The notes under the pieces: model-generated
What the model saw: the letters and a program-made list of their open reading frames with translations, nothing else
Database searches by the model: none
What the model was told of the DNA's origin: nothing
Part shown: positions 1 through 7,216 of the stretch, piece after piece
Layout of the letters: every line of letters starts with the position of its first letter
Numbering within the stretch: the first letter of the stretch is position 1
Assembly (NCBI GenBank): GCA_964653095.1
Contig: CAZZEH010000045.1
Coordinates: 1 to 17,020, forward strand
Source: JAMLHH01 sp964653095
GTDB lineage: Bacteria; Bacteroidota; Bacteroidia; Chitinophagales; JADIYW01
Reading direction: 5' to 3'
DNA: 17,020 nucleotides
Translations under genes and position numbers: made by a program

Positions 1-35
1 AACATCAACTCATTATGCCTATAAAATTACTGATT

Positions 36-284
36 TTAAATGCGAATGCCGTGGTTCAATTCCAATCCCGTATAATTTTTAGGATGGAGTTTTAGAATTT
101 GTTCGGCAGTAAAACCTATTCCCGGCGCAAACTCAACGACATGGTCGTTAACCTGAATATCAAGCAGGTTTAATATCTTCATCGTCATTTCACGACCTCC
201 CGGTCTCAGGACTTTTTTCCCTACTTTGGAAAGCACCCAAGGCCATTCATCTTCATTCATTGTTTTATTCTTGGTAGTTGGCAT
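36..284 (-). pseudogene. SAM-dependent methyltransferase, 3'-truncated
   Basis: The 82-residue product begins like a class I SAM-dependent methyltransferase. Residues around 50-57 (VEFAPGIGF) match motif I, the acidic and glycine-rich SAM-binding loop, and GLELN further on resembles the end of the second strand that contacts the ribose. The frame then runs into HGIRI and a TAA stop. Full members of this family are usually above 200 residues, so all later motifs and the substrate-binding part are missing. Start choice is open: M1 (MPTTKN) lies only a few bases from the expected transcript start set by the -7 box at 299-306, and M9 (MNEDEW) is an alternative. The last five residues look unrelated to the family, which suggests a recombination or deletion junction near position 50. 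Probably a non-functional remnant. The substrate cannot be inferred. Confidence 0.6.
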
Positions 285-298
285 ATCATCTGTTTTTG

Positions 299-306
299 CA
301 AATATA
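299..306 (-). promoter_or_regulatory. Bacteroidota -7 promoter box for the methyltransferase
   Basis: On the minus strand this reads TATATTTG, an exact match to the Bacteroidota -7 consensus TAnnTTTG. It lies 14 bases before the methyltransferase start codon. No TTTG -33 box is seen at the usual 19-base spacing. Confidence 0.5.
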
Positions 307-532
307 GTACTTACACAAATCGGAATTTTATCTGTTTGTGAAATTCACCTTATGAAACGACATACGTTTTGTTTAGTTCATTATCCTTAAAGATTAAATG
401 TAAAGAATTTGTCATACAGAATACAGAAAGATTATCATTGACCCACTGACCCCGCATTTTCTTAAAAGCATGCAGATTCAAAAATTACGAAGTCGTTTTT
501 TTTAAGTTAGGTAAAAAAGAAAAAGCCAAAGA

Positions 533-1762
533 TTATAGTCTAAAGCCTACAAGTATTTCCATTGCCTTATAAAAAAAACTTCTGTTACAAAGATTTAGAA
601 CTGGAATTTTATCTGTATTGCCGGATTGAATAAAGAAGTAATGCTTTTTAAAATTCTTATGTTCGATATAAAGGTAGTTTCCTCTGCTATACACATTTTT
701 TATATCGCCAAAATGATAAGTAAATTCCTGCTTTTCACCCTTTATAAAAGTAATTTGCCTAATTCCAAGTTTGATATATGGAGTATGTCTCTTGCTCTCG
801 GGAGAGAAAAGATTAAAGAGTATATATCCATCTTTTTCTAACATTTTTTCCATATTATCTAAAAGATATAATGTCCATTGATTACTAATATCCCTGCAGA
901 ACATAAGTTCAGGATTGAGTTTTAGATGACCATATTCTCCTCGTTTAGAATAGATTAAAAAACCTTTTTTAAAGTTCAGGAAAGCATAATAATATTCTTT
1001 ACGAGCCCTCATGTGTTGTCTGAATGTGGGTGTTTCGTAATAGTATAAATCAGTGATATCTCTGAAATTGACTTCAAAATTAACCACCTGATTTTCTCTG
1101 CTGCCGGAATATTTATGTTCTGAAAATCCATTAATTCCAACATATAAATTGGTAAATGCAAATTTCAACTGATGATAAAGCAGCCACAATAAAAAGCTGG
1201 CGATAAAAGTGAATCCCAATATGAAACCTGCCAAGCCTCTATCGGTAATCATGTAAAGGAAGGTTGCACCTGCCAGACCTGTTAAAATCCCAAAAGCATA
1301 AATGAGAATTTTATAACGTAAACTTTTGGGCTTTTGATTTTTATATAATGAAGAATGAGCGCTTAAAATTCTTCCAATTTGCTTTGGATAGCTTAAAAAC
1401 TCTAAGTTGTTATCTAATTTTTGTCCCCACAAATCGTATTTCGGTCTTTCTTGTGGCGTTTCTTGTCTGCTGCGATCATAAAAATTGGAAAATGCATTAT
1501 CCCTTTTTCTCTTTTTATTGCTCCTTACAGAAGTTGTTTTGGAAGATTGATGGACTATATGTTTCTTATCATAATCCGCACGTTTCTTTGAGTCGGACAG
1601 AATATCATAAGCTGCCTTAACCTGGATAAAAATATTGGCATAAGCTTCATTGCCATAATGCTTGTCCGGATGATATTTTACTGCAAGTACCCGAAATGCT
1701 TTTTTGATCTCATCATCTGTGGCTTTGGGCGTAACACCTAATATTTCATAAAAGTCAGCCAT
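533..1762 (-). CDS. Membrane-anchored J-domain (DnaJ-like) protein
   Basis: The 409-residue product opens with a canonical J domain (about residues 3-68) containing the HPD motif at 31-33 (YHPDK). This motif is what stimulates the ATPase of Hsp70/DnaK partners. There is no Gly/Phe region, zinc-finger or CTD pair, so it is a class C J protein rather than DnaJ itself. A charged linker follows, then two closely spaced hydrophobic segments at about 149-169 and 172-195 that should form a membrane hairpin. The C-terminal 200 residues are rich in aromatic and basic residues, with no motif I recognise. I infer that it recruits DnaK to the inner membrane, with the J domain in the cytoplasm. Its client is unknown. 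It is transcribed alone, from a probable promoter at 1776-1783. Confidence 0.88.
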   Translation of the reverse strand: MADFYEILGVTPKATDDEIKKAFRVLAVKYHPDKHYGNEAYANIFIQVKAAYDILSDSKKRADYDKKHIVHQSSKTTSVRSNKKRKRDNAFSNFYDRSRQETPQERPKYDLWGQKLDNNLEFLSYPKQIGRILSAHSSLYKNQKPKSLRYKILIYAFGILTGLAGATFLYMITDRGLAGFILGFTFIASFLLWLLYHQLKFAFTNLYVGINGFSEHKYSGSRENQVVNFEVNFRDITDLYYYETPTFRQHMRARKEYYYAFLNFKKGFLIYSKRGEYGHLKLNPELMFCRDISNQWTLYLLDNMEKMLEKDGYILFNLFSPESKRHTPYIKLGIRQITFIKGEKQEFTYHFGDIKNVYSRGNYLYIEHKNFKKHYFFIQSGNTDKIPVLNLCNRSFFYKAMEILVGFRL

Positions 1763-1775
1763 GTTGAATTCTCAA

Positions 1776-1783
1776 CAAAGTTA
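1776..1783 (-). promoter_or_regulatory. -7 promoter box for the J-domain gene
   Basis: The minus strand reads TAACTTTG, an exact fit to TAnnTTTG. It is 13 bases upstream of the J-protein ATG, implying a very short 5' leader. The -33 element is not obvious. Confidence 0.5.
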
Positions 1784-1843
1784 AGGGATTTATGGTGACG
1801 AGAGGAGTACATTTCACGCTTTACTCAAGTGTAGCATATTTAT

Positions 1844-2359
1844 TTAAATCAAATTTTTTTGTGTCCAAATTTTCGGATTGTTTTTGATATATTTTCTGAT
1901 TGGGTCAAGCTGATTGGAATCTGTGATTATTACATCATAGAAACCCGATTGCCATTTCATTTTAAGCTCCAATCGATTGGCGTGCCTTTGCACGGCAGCT
2001 TTGTAAGAACCGATAATGGAAGAAATGGAGTTTTTGCCCTGATTTTGAAACCTGTTTTCTCCTAATAATAGCTCCGGTAAAAATCCATTGTTAAGAGTGA
2101 TAATTCCATGAATGTGGTCCGGCATAATTACATATTGGTCTAAGGTGACTTTTTTTGCATGGTTTTTAATTTCGTGCCAAAACACGTCTGCTAATATTCC
2201 AACTCTTGACAAGACGACTGTGCCATTTTTGATTTCTCCAAAATAAGACTCTCTATTTTGCGTACATATTGTAATGAAATAGGAGGCATTAGATCTATAA
2301 TCCCATATTTTCAATCTTGCTGATTCTGTCCTGTAAAGACCGTTAAATTTCTTCGACAT
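1844..2359 (-). CDS. REP-associated tyrosine transposase (RAYT, IS200-like Y1)
   Basis: The 171-residue protein carries the HUH motif H82-I-H84 (MPDHIHGI) and a tyrosine at about 157 within IRKYIKNNPKIW. This is the arrangement of the Y1 transposase/RAYT family. HUH enzymes nick single-stranded DNA and attach covalently through this tyrosine. RAYTs are domesticated relatives of IS200/IS605 transposases linked to dispersed palindromic REP sequences. The length is normal for the family and both catalytic motifs are present, so the gene looks intact. A perfect 42-bp palindrome and short tandem repeats lie 100-300 bp upstream, as expected for RAYT genes, which are often flanked by their own REP elements. 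No second transposase, accessory orfB or target-site duplication is visible, so I treat it as a resident RAYT rather than an active IS. Confidence 0.88.
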   Translation of the reverse strand: MSKKFNGLYRTESARLKIWDYRSNASYFITICTQNRESYFGEIKNGTVVLSRVGILADVFWHEIKNHAKKVTLDQYVIMPDHIHGIITLNNGFLPELLLGENRFQNQGKNSISSIIGSYKAAVQRHANRLELKMKWQSGFYDVIITDSNQLDPIRKYIKNNPKIWTQKNLI

Positions 2360-2479
2360 CTAAACTGTTTACTATTGAGACTCTAATTGCAAATAAATTC
2401 CATAAATAAATTCTTATAAAATTTATCATCCATTTATACAGATGTTGCGGTTTGTATAGGTGTGATGATTTTATCGGAT

Positions 2480-2598
2480 TATGATTTGTGTATAGTCGGG
2501 ATTTTCACATCGTCGGAATTTGTGTGTTGTTGTGATTTTCGCATTGTCGGGATTTGTGTGTTGTTGTGATTTTCGCATTGTCGGGATTTGCGTGTTGT
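2480..2598. repeat. 17-bp tandem repeat array (about 7 units)
   Basis: From 2480 to 2598 the sequence repeats every 17 bases. Two variants alternate, TGTGATTTTCGCATTGT and CGGGATTTGTGTGTTGT, giving a higher-order period of 34. The second and third 34-bp blocks (2531-2564 and 2565-2598) differ by one base. The block at 2497-2530 and the single unit at 2480-2496 are more diverged. The array runs directly into the palindrome, whose first bases (CGGGATTTGTAG from 2599) look like the start of one more unit. The open frames across it are artefacts of the repeat. Confidence 0.85.
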
Positions 2599-2599
2599 C

Positions 2600-2641
2600 G
2601 GGATTTGTAGCGCAAAGACATGTCTTTGCGCTACAAATCCC
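2600..2641. repeat. Perfect 42-bp palindrome (REP-like element)
   Basis: Bases 2600-2620 are exactly complementary to 2621-2641, with no spacer. The core is TAGCGCAAAGACA and its complement, and the outer ends are GGGATTTG/CAAATCCC. With the RAYT gene 240 bp away, this is most simply its REP-like substrate. There is no U-run, so it is unlikely to be a terminator. Confidence 0.8.
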
Positions 2642-2662
2642 ATTAATCCCATTAATCCCATT
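2636..2662. repeat. 9-bp direct repeat, three copies
   Basis: AATCCCATT occurs three times in succession at 2636-2644, 2645-2653 and 2654-2662. The first copy overlaps the right end of the 42-bp palindrome. It is probably slippage-derived. Confidence 0.8.
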
Positions 2663-2752
2663 ACGAATCTTGTTAAATTCCATTACAAATCCCGGCGTGT
2701 TGCAATTCGATATTCCTTTGCACTTAACCCACTTTTAATATTGGCGGAGTTG

Positions 2753-2760
2753 TATATTTG
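2753..2760 (+). promoter_or_regulatory. -7 promoter box of the aromatic operon
   Basis: TATATTTG matches TAnnTTTG exactly. It predicts a transcript start near 2767, about 24 bases before the leader-peptide ATG at 2791, which suits an attenuator leader. A clear -33 box is not seen. Confidence 0.5.
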
Positions 2761-2790
2761 AGAAATATTCGTTTTCTTTGCATCTTAATT

Positions 2791-2832
2791 ATGATACAAA
2801 CATTCTTTTTTTACTACTACTTTAATCTCTAA
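2791..2832 (+). CDS. Phe/Tyr leader peptide of the aromatic operon attenuator
   Basis: The 13-codon frame ATG...TAA encodes MIQTFFFYYYFNL. It has TTC TTT TTT, then TAC TAC TAC, then TTT, so seven consecutive aromatic codons lie at 2803-2823. Such a run ahead of pheA/tyrA genes is the hallmark of a ribosome-stalling leader peptide, as in the enterobacterial pheA and trp attenuators. The stop codon is at 2830-2832. The antiterminator arm (2838-2843) starts five bases later, where it would be covered by a ribosome finishing the peptide but left free by one stalled at the Phe/Tyr codons. The peptide itself probably has no other function. It is too short for routine gene finders and is easily missed. 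Confidence 0.88.
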   Translation: MIQTFFFYYYFNL

Positions 2833-2837
2833 TAACA

Positions 2838-2883
2838 GGGACTGAAATAGTTATTGAAGAATATAAATGATAATTAAAGTCCC
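2838..2883 (+). promoter_or_regulatory. Antiterminator hairpin of the aromatic operon
   Basis: GGGACT at 2838-2843 is complementary to AGTCCC at 2878-2883. A second helix, 2848-2854 with 2870-2876 (one G-U pair), extends the fold. The right arm is also the left arm of the terminator at 2876-2904, so the two structures exclude each other. GGGACT recurs unchanged in the terminator's right arm at 2891-2896, which is the usual sign of competing pairing. Confidence 0.75.
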
Positions 2884-2904
2884 GAAATTCGGGACTTTTT
2901 TTTT
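2876..2904 (+). terminator. Attenuator terminator just before pheA
   Basis: AAAGTCCCGAA pairs with TTCGGGACTTT around a central A at 2887, followed by a T-run to 2904. It is a strong intrinsic terminator only nine bases before the pheA ATG. No complete gene on the plus strand precedes it, which marks it as a regulatory attenuator rather than the end of another transcript. Confidence 0.88.
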
Positions 2905-2912
2905 GAATAAAA

Positions 2913-3755
2913 ATGAGTATGAAAATAGCCATACAGGGATTTGAAGCGTCGTTCCACGAGATTGCGGCTTTTAAGTTTTTTGGTCGTGAAATAGAAACGA
3001 TTCAATGTGAAACGTTTCAGGCACTGTTTGATTCTATGGGCGAAGACGGTGAAGCCGATTATGCGGTCATGGCGATAGAAAACTCTGTGGCAGGTTCTAT
3101 TCTGCCTAACTATGCGCGATTGAGAGAGTGTAATTTAGAGATATTCGGAGAGGTGTATCTGAGGATAGAAATGAACCTGATTACACTTCCGGGGGAGACC
3201 ATAGAGTCTATTAAAGAAGTACATACGCACCCTATGGCATTGTTGCAGGTGCAGCAGTTTTTCAGACAGTATCCGCGTATCAAACTGATAGAGTCAAAAG
3301 ATACTGCATTGAGTGCAATTGAGATTGCCGAGCAAAAAATCCAAGGAAGGGGAGCAATTGGCAGTGCAAGAGTAGCAGAGCTGTACAATCTGGATATTCT
3401 GGCCAAAGGTATAGAGACCAATAAGAGAAATTACACCCGATTCCTGATATTAAAAAGACACGGACAGGATGCTCCAATGGAATTAGGTGTACCGAGCAAA
3501 TCCTCGCTTTCGTTTAGGGCTTTGCACAGACCGGGCAGTCTTTCGGCGGCACTTTCAGGCATGGCTATGTTTGGGATGAACCTGACCAAAATTCAGTCTT
3601 TGCCGGTGCTGGGTGAAGAGTGGGAGTACTTTATGTATGCTGATTTGGAGTTTGATGACTATGATGCATACAAACAGATGTTGGAGGTGCTCAAACCTCT
3701 GACCAAGGATTTAATGATATTGGGAGAATACACACAAGGAGAAAAATATTTATGA
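2913..3755 (+). CDS. pheA: Prephenate dehydratase
   Basis: The 280-residue protein converts prephenate to phenylpyruvate in phenylalanine synthesis. The catalytic PDT domain covers about residues 3-180. It includes the conserved NYTRF stretch at 173-177, whose Thr-Arg-Phe is part of the active site. A C-terminal ACT domain (about 193-280) usually binds phenylalanine for feedback inhibition. Here the family's ESRP-type motif reads QSLP (TKIQSLPVLGEEWEYF) and the GALV-type motif reads GSLS, so allosteric response may differ. Unlike enterobacterial PheA there is no fused chorismate mutase; that activity sits at the end of the operon. The start at 2913 (MSMKIAIQG) is closest to the attenuator; M3 at 2919 is also possible. 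The stop overlaps the next start by four bases (ATGA). Confidence 0.93.
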   Translation: MSMKIAIQGFEASFHEIAAFKFFGREIETIQCETFQALFDSMGEDGEADYAVMAIENSVAGSILPNYARLRECNLEIFGEVYLRIEMNLITLPGETIESIKEVHTHPMALLQVQQFFRQYPRIKLIESKDTALSAIEIAEQKIQGRGAIGSARVAELYNLDILAKGIETNKRNYTRFLILKRHGQDAPMELGVPSKSSLSFRALHRPGSLSAALSGMAMFGMNLTKIQSLPVLGEEWEYFMYADLEFDDYDAYKQMLEVLKPLTKDLMILGEYTQGEKYL

Positions 3756-4918
3756 TAATTGAACCTGCCAATAAGCTGGATTTTATCCAGGAGTACTATT
3801 TCTCAAGAAAACTGAGAGAAGTCGCGCAAATGATAGCGGACGGTAAGCCGGTGATTAATCTGGGAATAGGTAATCCCGATCAGGCACCCGCAGAAGAAGT
3901 CATCGATGCCTTGCAGCATTCTGTTGCTAATACAGGCAATCACGGCTATCAGAGTTATAATGGTATCCCTGCATTGCGTCAGGCTATGGCGGAGTTTTAC
4001 AACAGGTTTTACGATGTAAAGCTCAACCCTGACAATGAGATTTTGCCTTTACTGGGTTCCAAAGAAGGGATAACTCATATTCATCAGGCTTTTCTCAATT
4101 CGGGTGATAAGGTATTGATTCCTAATCCGGGCTATCCGACCTACACTTCTACGGCGAGACTGGCAGGAGCGATTCCGGTTTACTACGAATTGGATGAAAA
4201 TCGCGACTGGGCACCGGACTGGTCTTCCGTTTCTGAAGAAGATTTGCAGGAAGCCAAAATTATCTGGGTCAATTATCCCCACATGCCTACCGGAGCGGCA
4301 GGAAGTAAAGAGGTCTTTGAAGAAATACTCGAAAGAGCACAGAAGTACAAATGGCTCGTAGTCAATGACAATCCGTACAGCTTAGTGCTGAATAAAGAAA
4401 AGCCACTTTCTCTTTTGAATATGGAAGGTGCCGAAGAGTGTGTGATAGAACTCAACTCTTTGTCCAAATCTTTTAATTTGGCGGGAATGCGAGTCGGTAT
4501 GGTCGTCGGAGATAAAGATTATATCTCTACCATACTGAAAGTGAAATCCAATATGGACTCCGGAATGTACAAGCCGGTGCAGGAAGGAGCGATAGCGGCA
4601 TTGGCGGCGTCTGATGAATGGCATGAAAAAAGAAATGCTGTCTATGCATCCCGACTGAAAACCGCCAAGGAAATCATGGATGCTTTGGGTTGTGAGTATA
4701 AAGATAATCAGGTGGGAATGTTCCTTTGGGCGAGAATCCCTGAGAAATATGATAATGTGGAGGTGCTGACCGAAAAGGTATTGCACGAAGCTAATGTATT
4801 TATCACGCCGGGCTTTATTTTTGGCTCCAAAGGCGAAAGGTATGTCAGAATATCTCTTTGCAGTAAAAATGAAAGTCTGACCGAAGCTTTGGCGAGAATT
4901 AAAACACTGGATTTATGA
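3752..4918 (+). CDS. Class I/II PLP aminotransferase, likely aromatic/aspartate type
   Basis: The 388-residue protein is a fold-type I pyridoxal-phosphate aminotransferase. K239 in SLSKSFNLAGMR is the PLP Schiff-base lysine, NYPHMPTG is the family's NPxNPTG-like loop, and the C-terminal YVRISLC holds the arginine that binds the substrate carboxylate. Its position between prephenate dehydratase and prephenate dehydrogenase, with four-base overlaps on both sides, indicates that it transaminates phenylpyruvate and 4-hydroxyphenylpyruvate to phenylalanine and tyrosine. The sequence alone does not exclude aspartate, methionine or diaminopimelate-type activity. Annotation pipelines often call such proteins LL-diaminopimelate or aspartate aminotransferase. 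Translational coupling with both neighbours is likely. Confidence 0.9.
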   Translation: MIIEPANKLDFIQEYYFSRKLREVAQMIADGKPVINLGIGNPDQAPAEEVIDALQHSVANTGNHGYQSYNGIPALRQAMAEFYNRFYDVKLNPDNEILPLLGSKEGITHIHQAFLNSGDKVLIPNPGYPTYTSTARLAGAIPVYYELDENRDWAPDWSSVSEEDLQEAKIIWVNYPHMPTGAAGSKEVFEEILERAQKYKWLVVNDNPYSLVLNKEKPLSLLNMEGAEECVIELNSLSKSFNLAGMRVGMVVGDKDYISTILKVKSNMDSGMYKPVQEGAIAALAASDEWHEKRNAVYASRLKTAKEIMDALGCEYKDNQVGMFLWARIPEKYDNVEVLTEKVLHEANVFITPGFIFGSKGERYVRISLCSKNESLTEALARIKTLDL

Positions 4919-5757
4919 AAGTCGCAATTCTCGGTTTGGGACTCATAGGAGGTTCGGCAGGTATAGACCTGAAAGCCAGAGGTTTTGCTTCTGAAATCAT
5001 AGGCGTGGGACGTTCCGAAAAGAATATCCAAAAAGCATTGGAGCTTGGATTAGCTGATAAAATGGTGAGCCGTGAAGAAGCTGTCAGTCAGGCAGATTTG
5101 GTCATTCTTGCTGTCCCGGTGAACATTTTGATAGATGAACTGATTTTTACATTAGACCATATTCAGCCTCATGCGGTGGTGACGGACATGGGTTCTACCA
5201 AAACCAAAATGATAGAAGCTGTCAAAAATCACCCGCTGAGAAAAAGATATGTGCCGAGTCACCCAATGGCAGGTACGGAATTTTCGGGACCGACCGCAGC
5301 ATTCTCAGGTCTGTTTGACGACAGTCTGGCGATTATATGCGATAAAGAAGATTCTGATACAGATGCGGTGAAATTGGTAGAGGATATGTACAAAACATTG
5401 GGTATGCGTCTGCAGTATATGAATTCGACTTCTCACGATTTGCACGCAGCTTATGTATCCCACATCTCTCACATCACGAGCTTTGTGCTGGGTGCCACGG
5501 TATTGGAAAAAGAGAAGAGTGAGAAAGCCATCATGTCTATGGCGGGCGGTGGTTTTGCTTCTACGGTGCGATTAGCCAAAAGTTCGCCGGAGATGTGGTC
5601 TCAGATTTTTGAACAAAACAAAGAAAATATATTAGAAGTGCTCAATGTCTATTTGGATAAAATGACCACGTTCAGAGATAAGATAGAAAAAAAAGATTTT
5701 GAGTATCTGAAACAATTCATGACAGATGCGAATGATATTAAACGAATTTTAAAATAA
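4915..5757 (+). CDS. tyrA: Prephenate dehydrogenase
   Basis: The 280-residue enzyme oxidatively decarboxylates prephenate to 4-hydroxyphenylpyruvate for tyrosine synthesis. A Rossmann dinucleotide-binding motif GLGLIG lies at residues 7-12. SHPMAGTEFSGP and SHISHITSFVLG supply the conserved prephenate-binding and catalytic histidine regions of the TyrA family. The length fits a single-domain TyrA without a fused ACT or chorismate mutase. The start ATG overlaps the aminotransferase stop. Eighteen bases separate its stop from the DAHP synthase gene. Whether it prefers NAD or NADP cannot be read reliably. Confidence 0.93.
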   Translation: MKVAILGLGLIGGSAGIDLKARGFASEIIGVGRSEKNIQKALELGLADKMVSREEAVSQADLVILAVPVNILIDELIFTLDHIQPHAVVTDMGSTKTKMIEAVKNHPLRKRYVPSHPMAGTEFSGPTAAFSGLFDDSLAIICDKEDSDTDAVKLVEDMYKTLGMRLQYMNSTSHDLHAAYVSHISHITSFVLGATVLEKEKSEKAIMSMAGGGFASTVRLAKSSPEMWSQIFEQNKENILEVLNVYLDKMTTFRDKIEKKDFEYLKQFMTDANDIKRILK

Positions 5758-5775
5758 ATAAACAATCATTATAAA

Positions 5776-6852
5776 ATGGAACAATTAAGAATTGCCCCTT
5801 TGTCCACATGGGGACTGCCGAATAAAAGACCTATTATCATTTCGGGTCCGTGCAGTGCAGAATCAGAAGAACAGGTAATGAATACGGCAAAAGGTCTTGC
5901 CGACAAAGGAATAGATATCCTCAGAGCAGGTATCTGGAAACCGAGAACCCGTCCGGGCTCATTTGAAGGAATTGGCCGTATCGCTCTGCCTTGGCTGAAA
6001 GAAGCCGGAAAAATGATAGGAAAACCTATCGCTGTGGAAGTCGCTACGAAAGAACACGTGTTTGACTGTCTGAAAGCAGGTGTCGATATCCTTTGGATTG
6101 GTGCACGTACTTCCGCCAACCCATTCTCTGTACAGGAGATTGCCGATGCTTTGGAAGGCGTGGATATTCCGGTCATTGTAAAAAACCCGGTCAACCCGGA
6201 CCTGCAGCTTTGGATAGGCGCTATCGAGCGTATCAACAGAGCGGGTATCACCAGAATTGGTGCTTTGCACAGAGGATTTTCTTCTTATGGTCAGTCCAAA
6301 TACAGAAATAAACCGATGTGGGAAATTCCTGTAGAATTGAAAAGATTATATCCGGAATTGCCTATCTTTAGTGACCCGAGCCATATCAGCGGCAACAGAG
6401 AACTGTTGGCTTCTGTAGCTCAGAAAGCACTGGATTTGGATTTTGACGGTCTGATGTTAGAGTCTCATATCGACCCTGACAAAGCCTGGTCCGATCCAAA
6501 ACAACAGGTGAAACCTGAGCGCTTGGGCGAGATTGTAAAAGGTTTGATTATCAGAGAAGAAAAATCAGAAGTGGCAGATACACAATTGGAAGAGCTGAGG
6601 TCGGAAATCGACAGAATTGACAATTACATTCTGAACATCCTTTCCGAAAGAATGGACATTGCAGAAAAAATTGCAGAGTTCAAGAAACAGAACAATGTAA
6701 CCATTCTTCAGGCAGGAAGATGGGATGCTATCGTACACGACAGAGTGCAGAAGGGTTTGGCAAAAGGTCTGACAGAAGACTTTCTTAAAGACCTTTTGAA
6801 CGCTATCCACCAGGAGTCTATCCGTCATCAGACTGTGGTGATGAATAAGTAA
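5776..6852 (+). CDS. Bifunctional DAHP synthase / chorismate mutase
   Basis: The 358-residue fusion has an N-terminal 3-deoxy-7-phosphoheptulonate synthase of the KdsA-like (type I-beta) group at about residues 1-260. Conserved stretches are IIISGPCSAESEEQ, LWIGARTSANPFSVQEI, VKNPVNPD and SDPSHISGNR, which surround the PEP, metal and sugar-phosphate sites. It condenses phosphoenolpyruvate with erythrose-4-phosphate, the first shikimate step. The C-terminal segment (about 265-358: LEELRSEIDRIDNYIL...AEFKK) is an all-helical AroQ-type chorismate mutase, which makes prephenate. The fusion therefore supplies both the entry step and the direct substrate of PheA and TyrA. Fused mutase domains of this type are often the feedback sensor for the synthase; that is family knowledge, not visible here. 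It is the last gene of the operon. Confidence 0.92.
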   Translation: MEQLRIAPLSTWGLPNKRPIIISGPCSAESEEQVMNTAKGLADKGIDILRAGIWKPRTRPGSFEGIGRIALPWLKEAGKMIGKPIAVEVATKEHVFDCLKAGVDILWIGARTSANPFSVQEIADALEGVDIPVIVKNPVNPDLQLWIGAIERINRAGITRIGALHRGFSSYGQSKYRNKPMWEIPVELKRLYPELPIFSDPSHISGNRELLASVAQKALDLDFDGLMLESHIDPDKAWSDPKQQVKPERLGEIVKGLIIREEKSEVADTQLEELRSEIDRIDNYILNILSERMDIAEKIAEFKKQNNVTILQAGRWDAIVHDRVQKGLAKGLTEDFLKDLLNAIHQESIRHQTVVMNK

Positions 6853-6872
6853 ACTGATATTTTTGGAATGAA

Positions 6873-6908
6873 GGAGATGCTCGACTTTTTTGAGCATCCC
6901 CTTTTATT
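6873..6908 (+). terminator. Terminator of the aromatic operon
   Basis: GATGCTC (6876-6882) pairs with GAGCATC (6892-6898). The flanking GG and CC extend the stem with a one-base bulge, and a short T-rich tail follows. It starts 21 bases after the last stop codon of the operon. Confidence 0.75.
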
Positions 6909-7180
6909 CTAAATTTTGCATTAGATTTCGTTGTGAGAGCCAAAATGTGTAGATCAGAAATATATTATCGTAAACATAGCTTTCACAATCATTACAGAGA
7001 ATAAATCAAACGATTGATTTGAAGTGATTTTTACTCATAATAGAATCTCTAATACATAATTGAGTTTTATTATGAGACAGAGCAGATTCTGCTACTTTTT
7101 CAAAAACATTAGTGTTTTTCCGTCAAACAGACTTTTTTTTAAATAATTTGTCAGAAGCTTACAATATCACAAAATAACGA
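6909..7180. other. Intergenic region with inverted repeats, no gene seen
   Basis: No convincing coding sequence is present. The AT-rich stretch holds a spaced 9-bp inverted repeat (CTCATAATA 7034-7042, TATTATGAG 7068-7076), the short palindrome GCAGATTCTGC at 7082-7092, and a terminator-like hairpin AAAAACA-TTAG-TGTTTTT at 7102-7119. A run of eight T's (7133-7140) follows GTCAAACAGAC. The -7-like box TATATTAG at 7181-7188 ends the stretch and would start the first riboswitch transcript near 7195. Confidence 0.4.
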
Positions 7181-7188
7181 TATATTAG
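7181..7188 (+). promoter_or_regulatory. Putative -7 box for riboswitch leader 1
   Basis: TATATTAG differs from TAnnTTTG by one base. It sits at the same place relative to its riboswitch as TACATTAG (8913-8920) in the second copy. No TTTG is found 19 bases upstream here. Confidence 0.4.
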
Positions 7189-7216
7189 CAGTCTAATTCG
7201 GGGCAATAGAGCCCGG

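Noticed and set aside
2480..2598. CRISPR array
   Set aside because: The 17-bp units are directly adjacent with no unique spacers, and there are no cas genes in the window.
1844..2662. Active insertion sequence with defined ends
   Set aside because: No target-site duplication or matched left end could be found; the single RAYT gene with a nearby palindrome is sufficient explanation.
2471..2738. Three overlapping short open frames on both strands with repeated residues
   Set aside because: They are translations of the 17-bp and 9-bp repeats and the palindrome; no coding signal beyond the repeat period.
5769..6270. Minus-strand open frames of 160 and 103 codons inside the DAHP synthase gene
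   Set aside because: The plus frame carries full family motifs; the reverse frames are shadows without recognisable domains. The same applies to the other antisense frames within the aromatic and sfnG operons.
7102..7140. Terminator-like hairpin with T-run before riboswitch 1
   Set aside because: The aromatic operon already ends at 6873-6908 and no gene lies between. The stem is only A/T-rich, so I list it as sequence content and not as a terminator.
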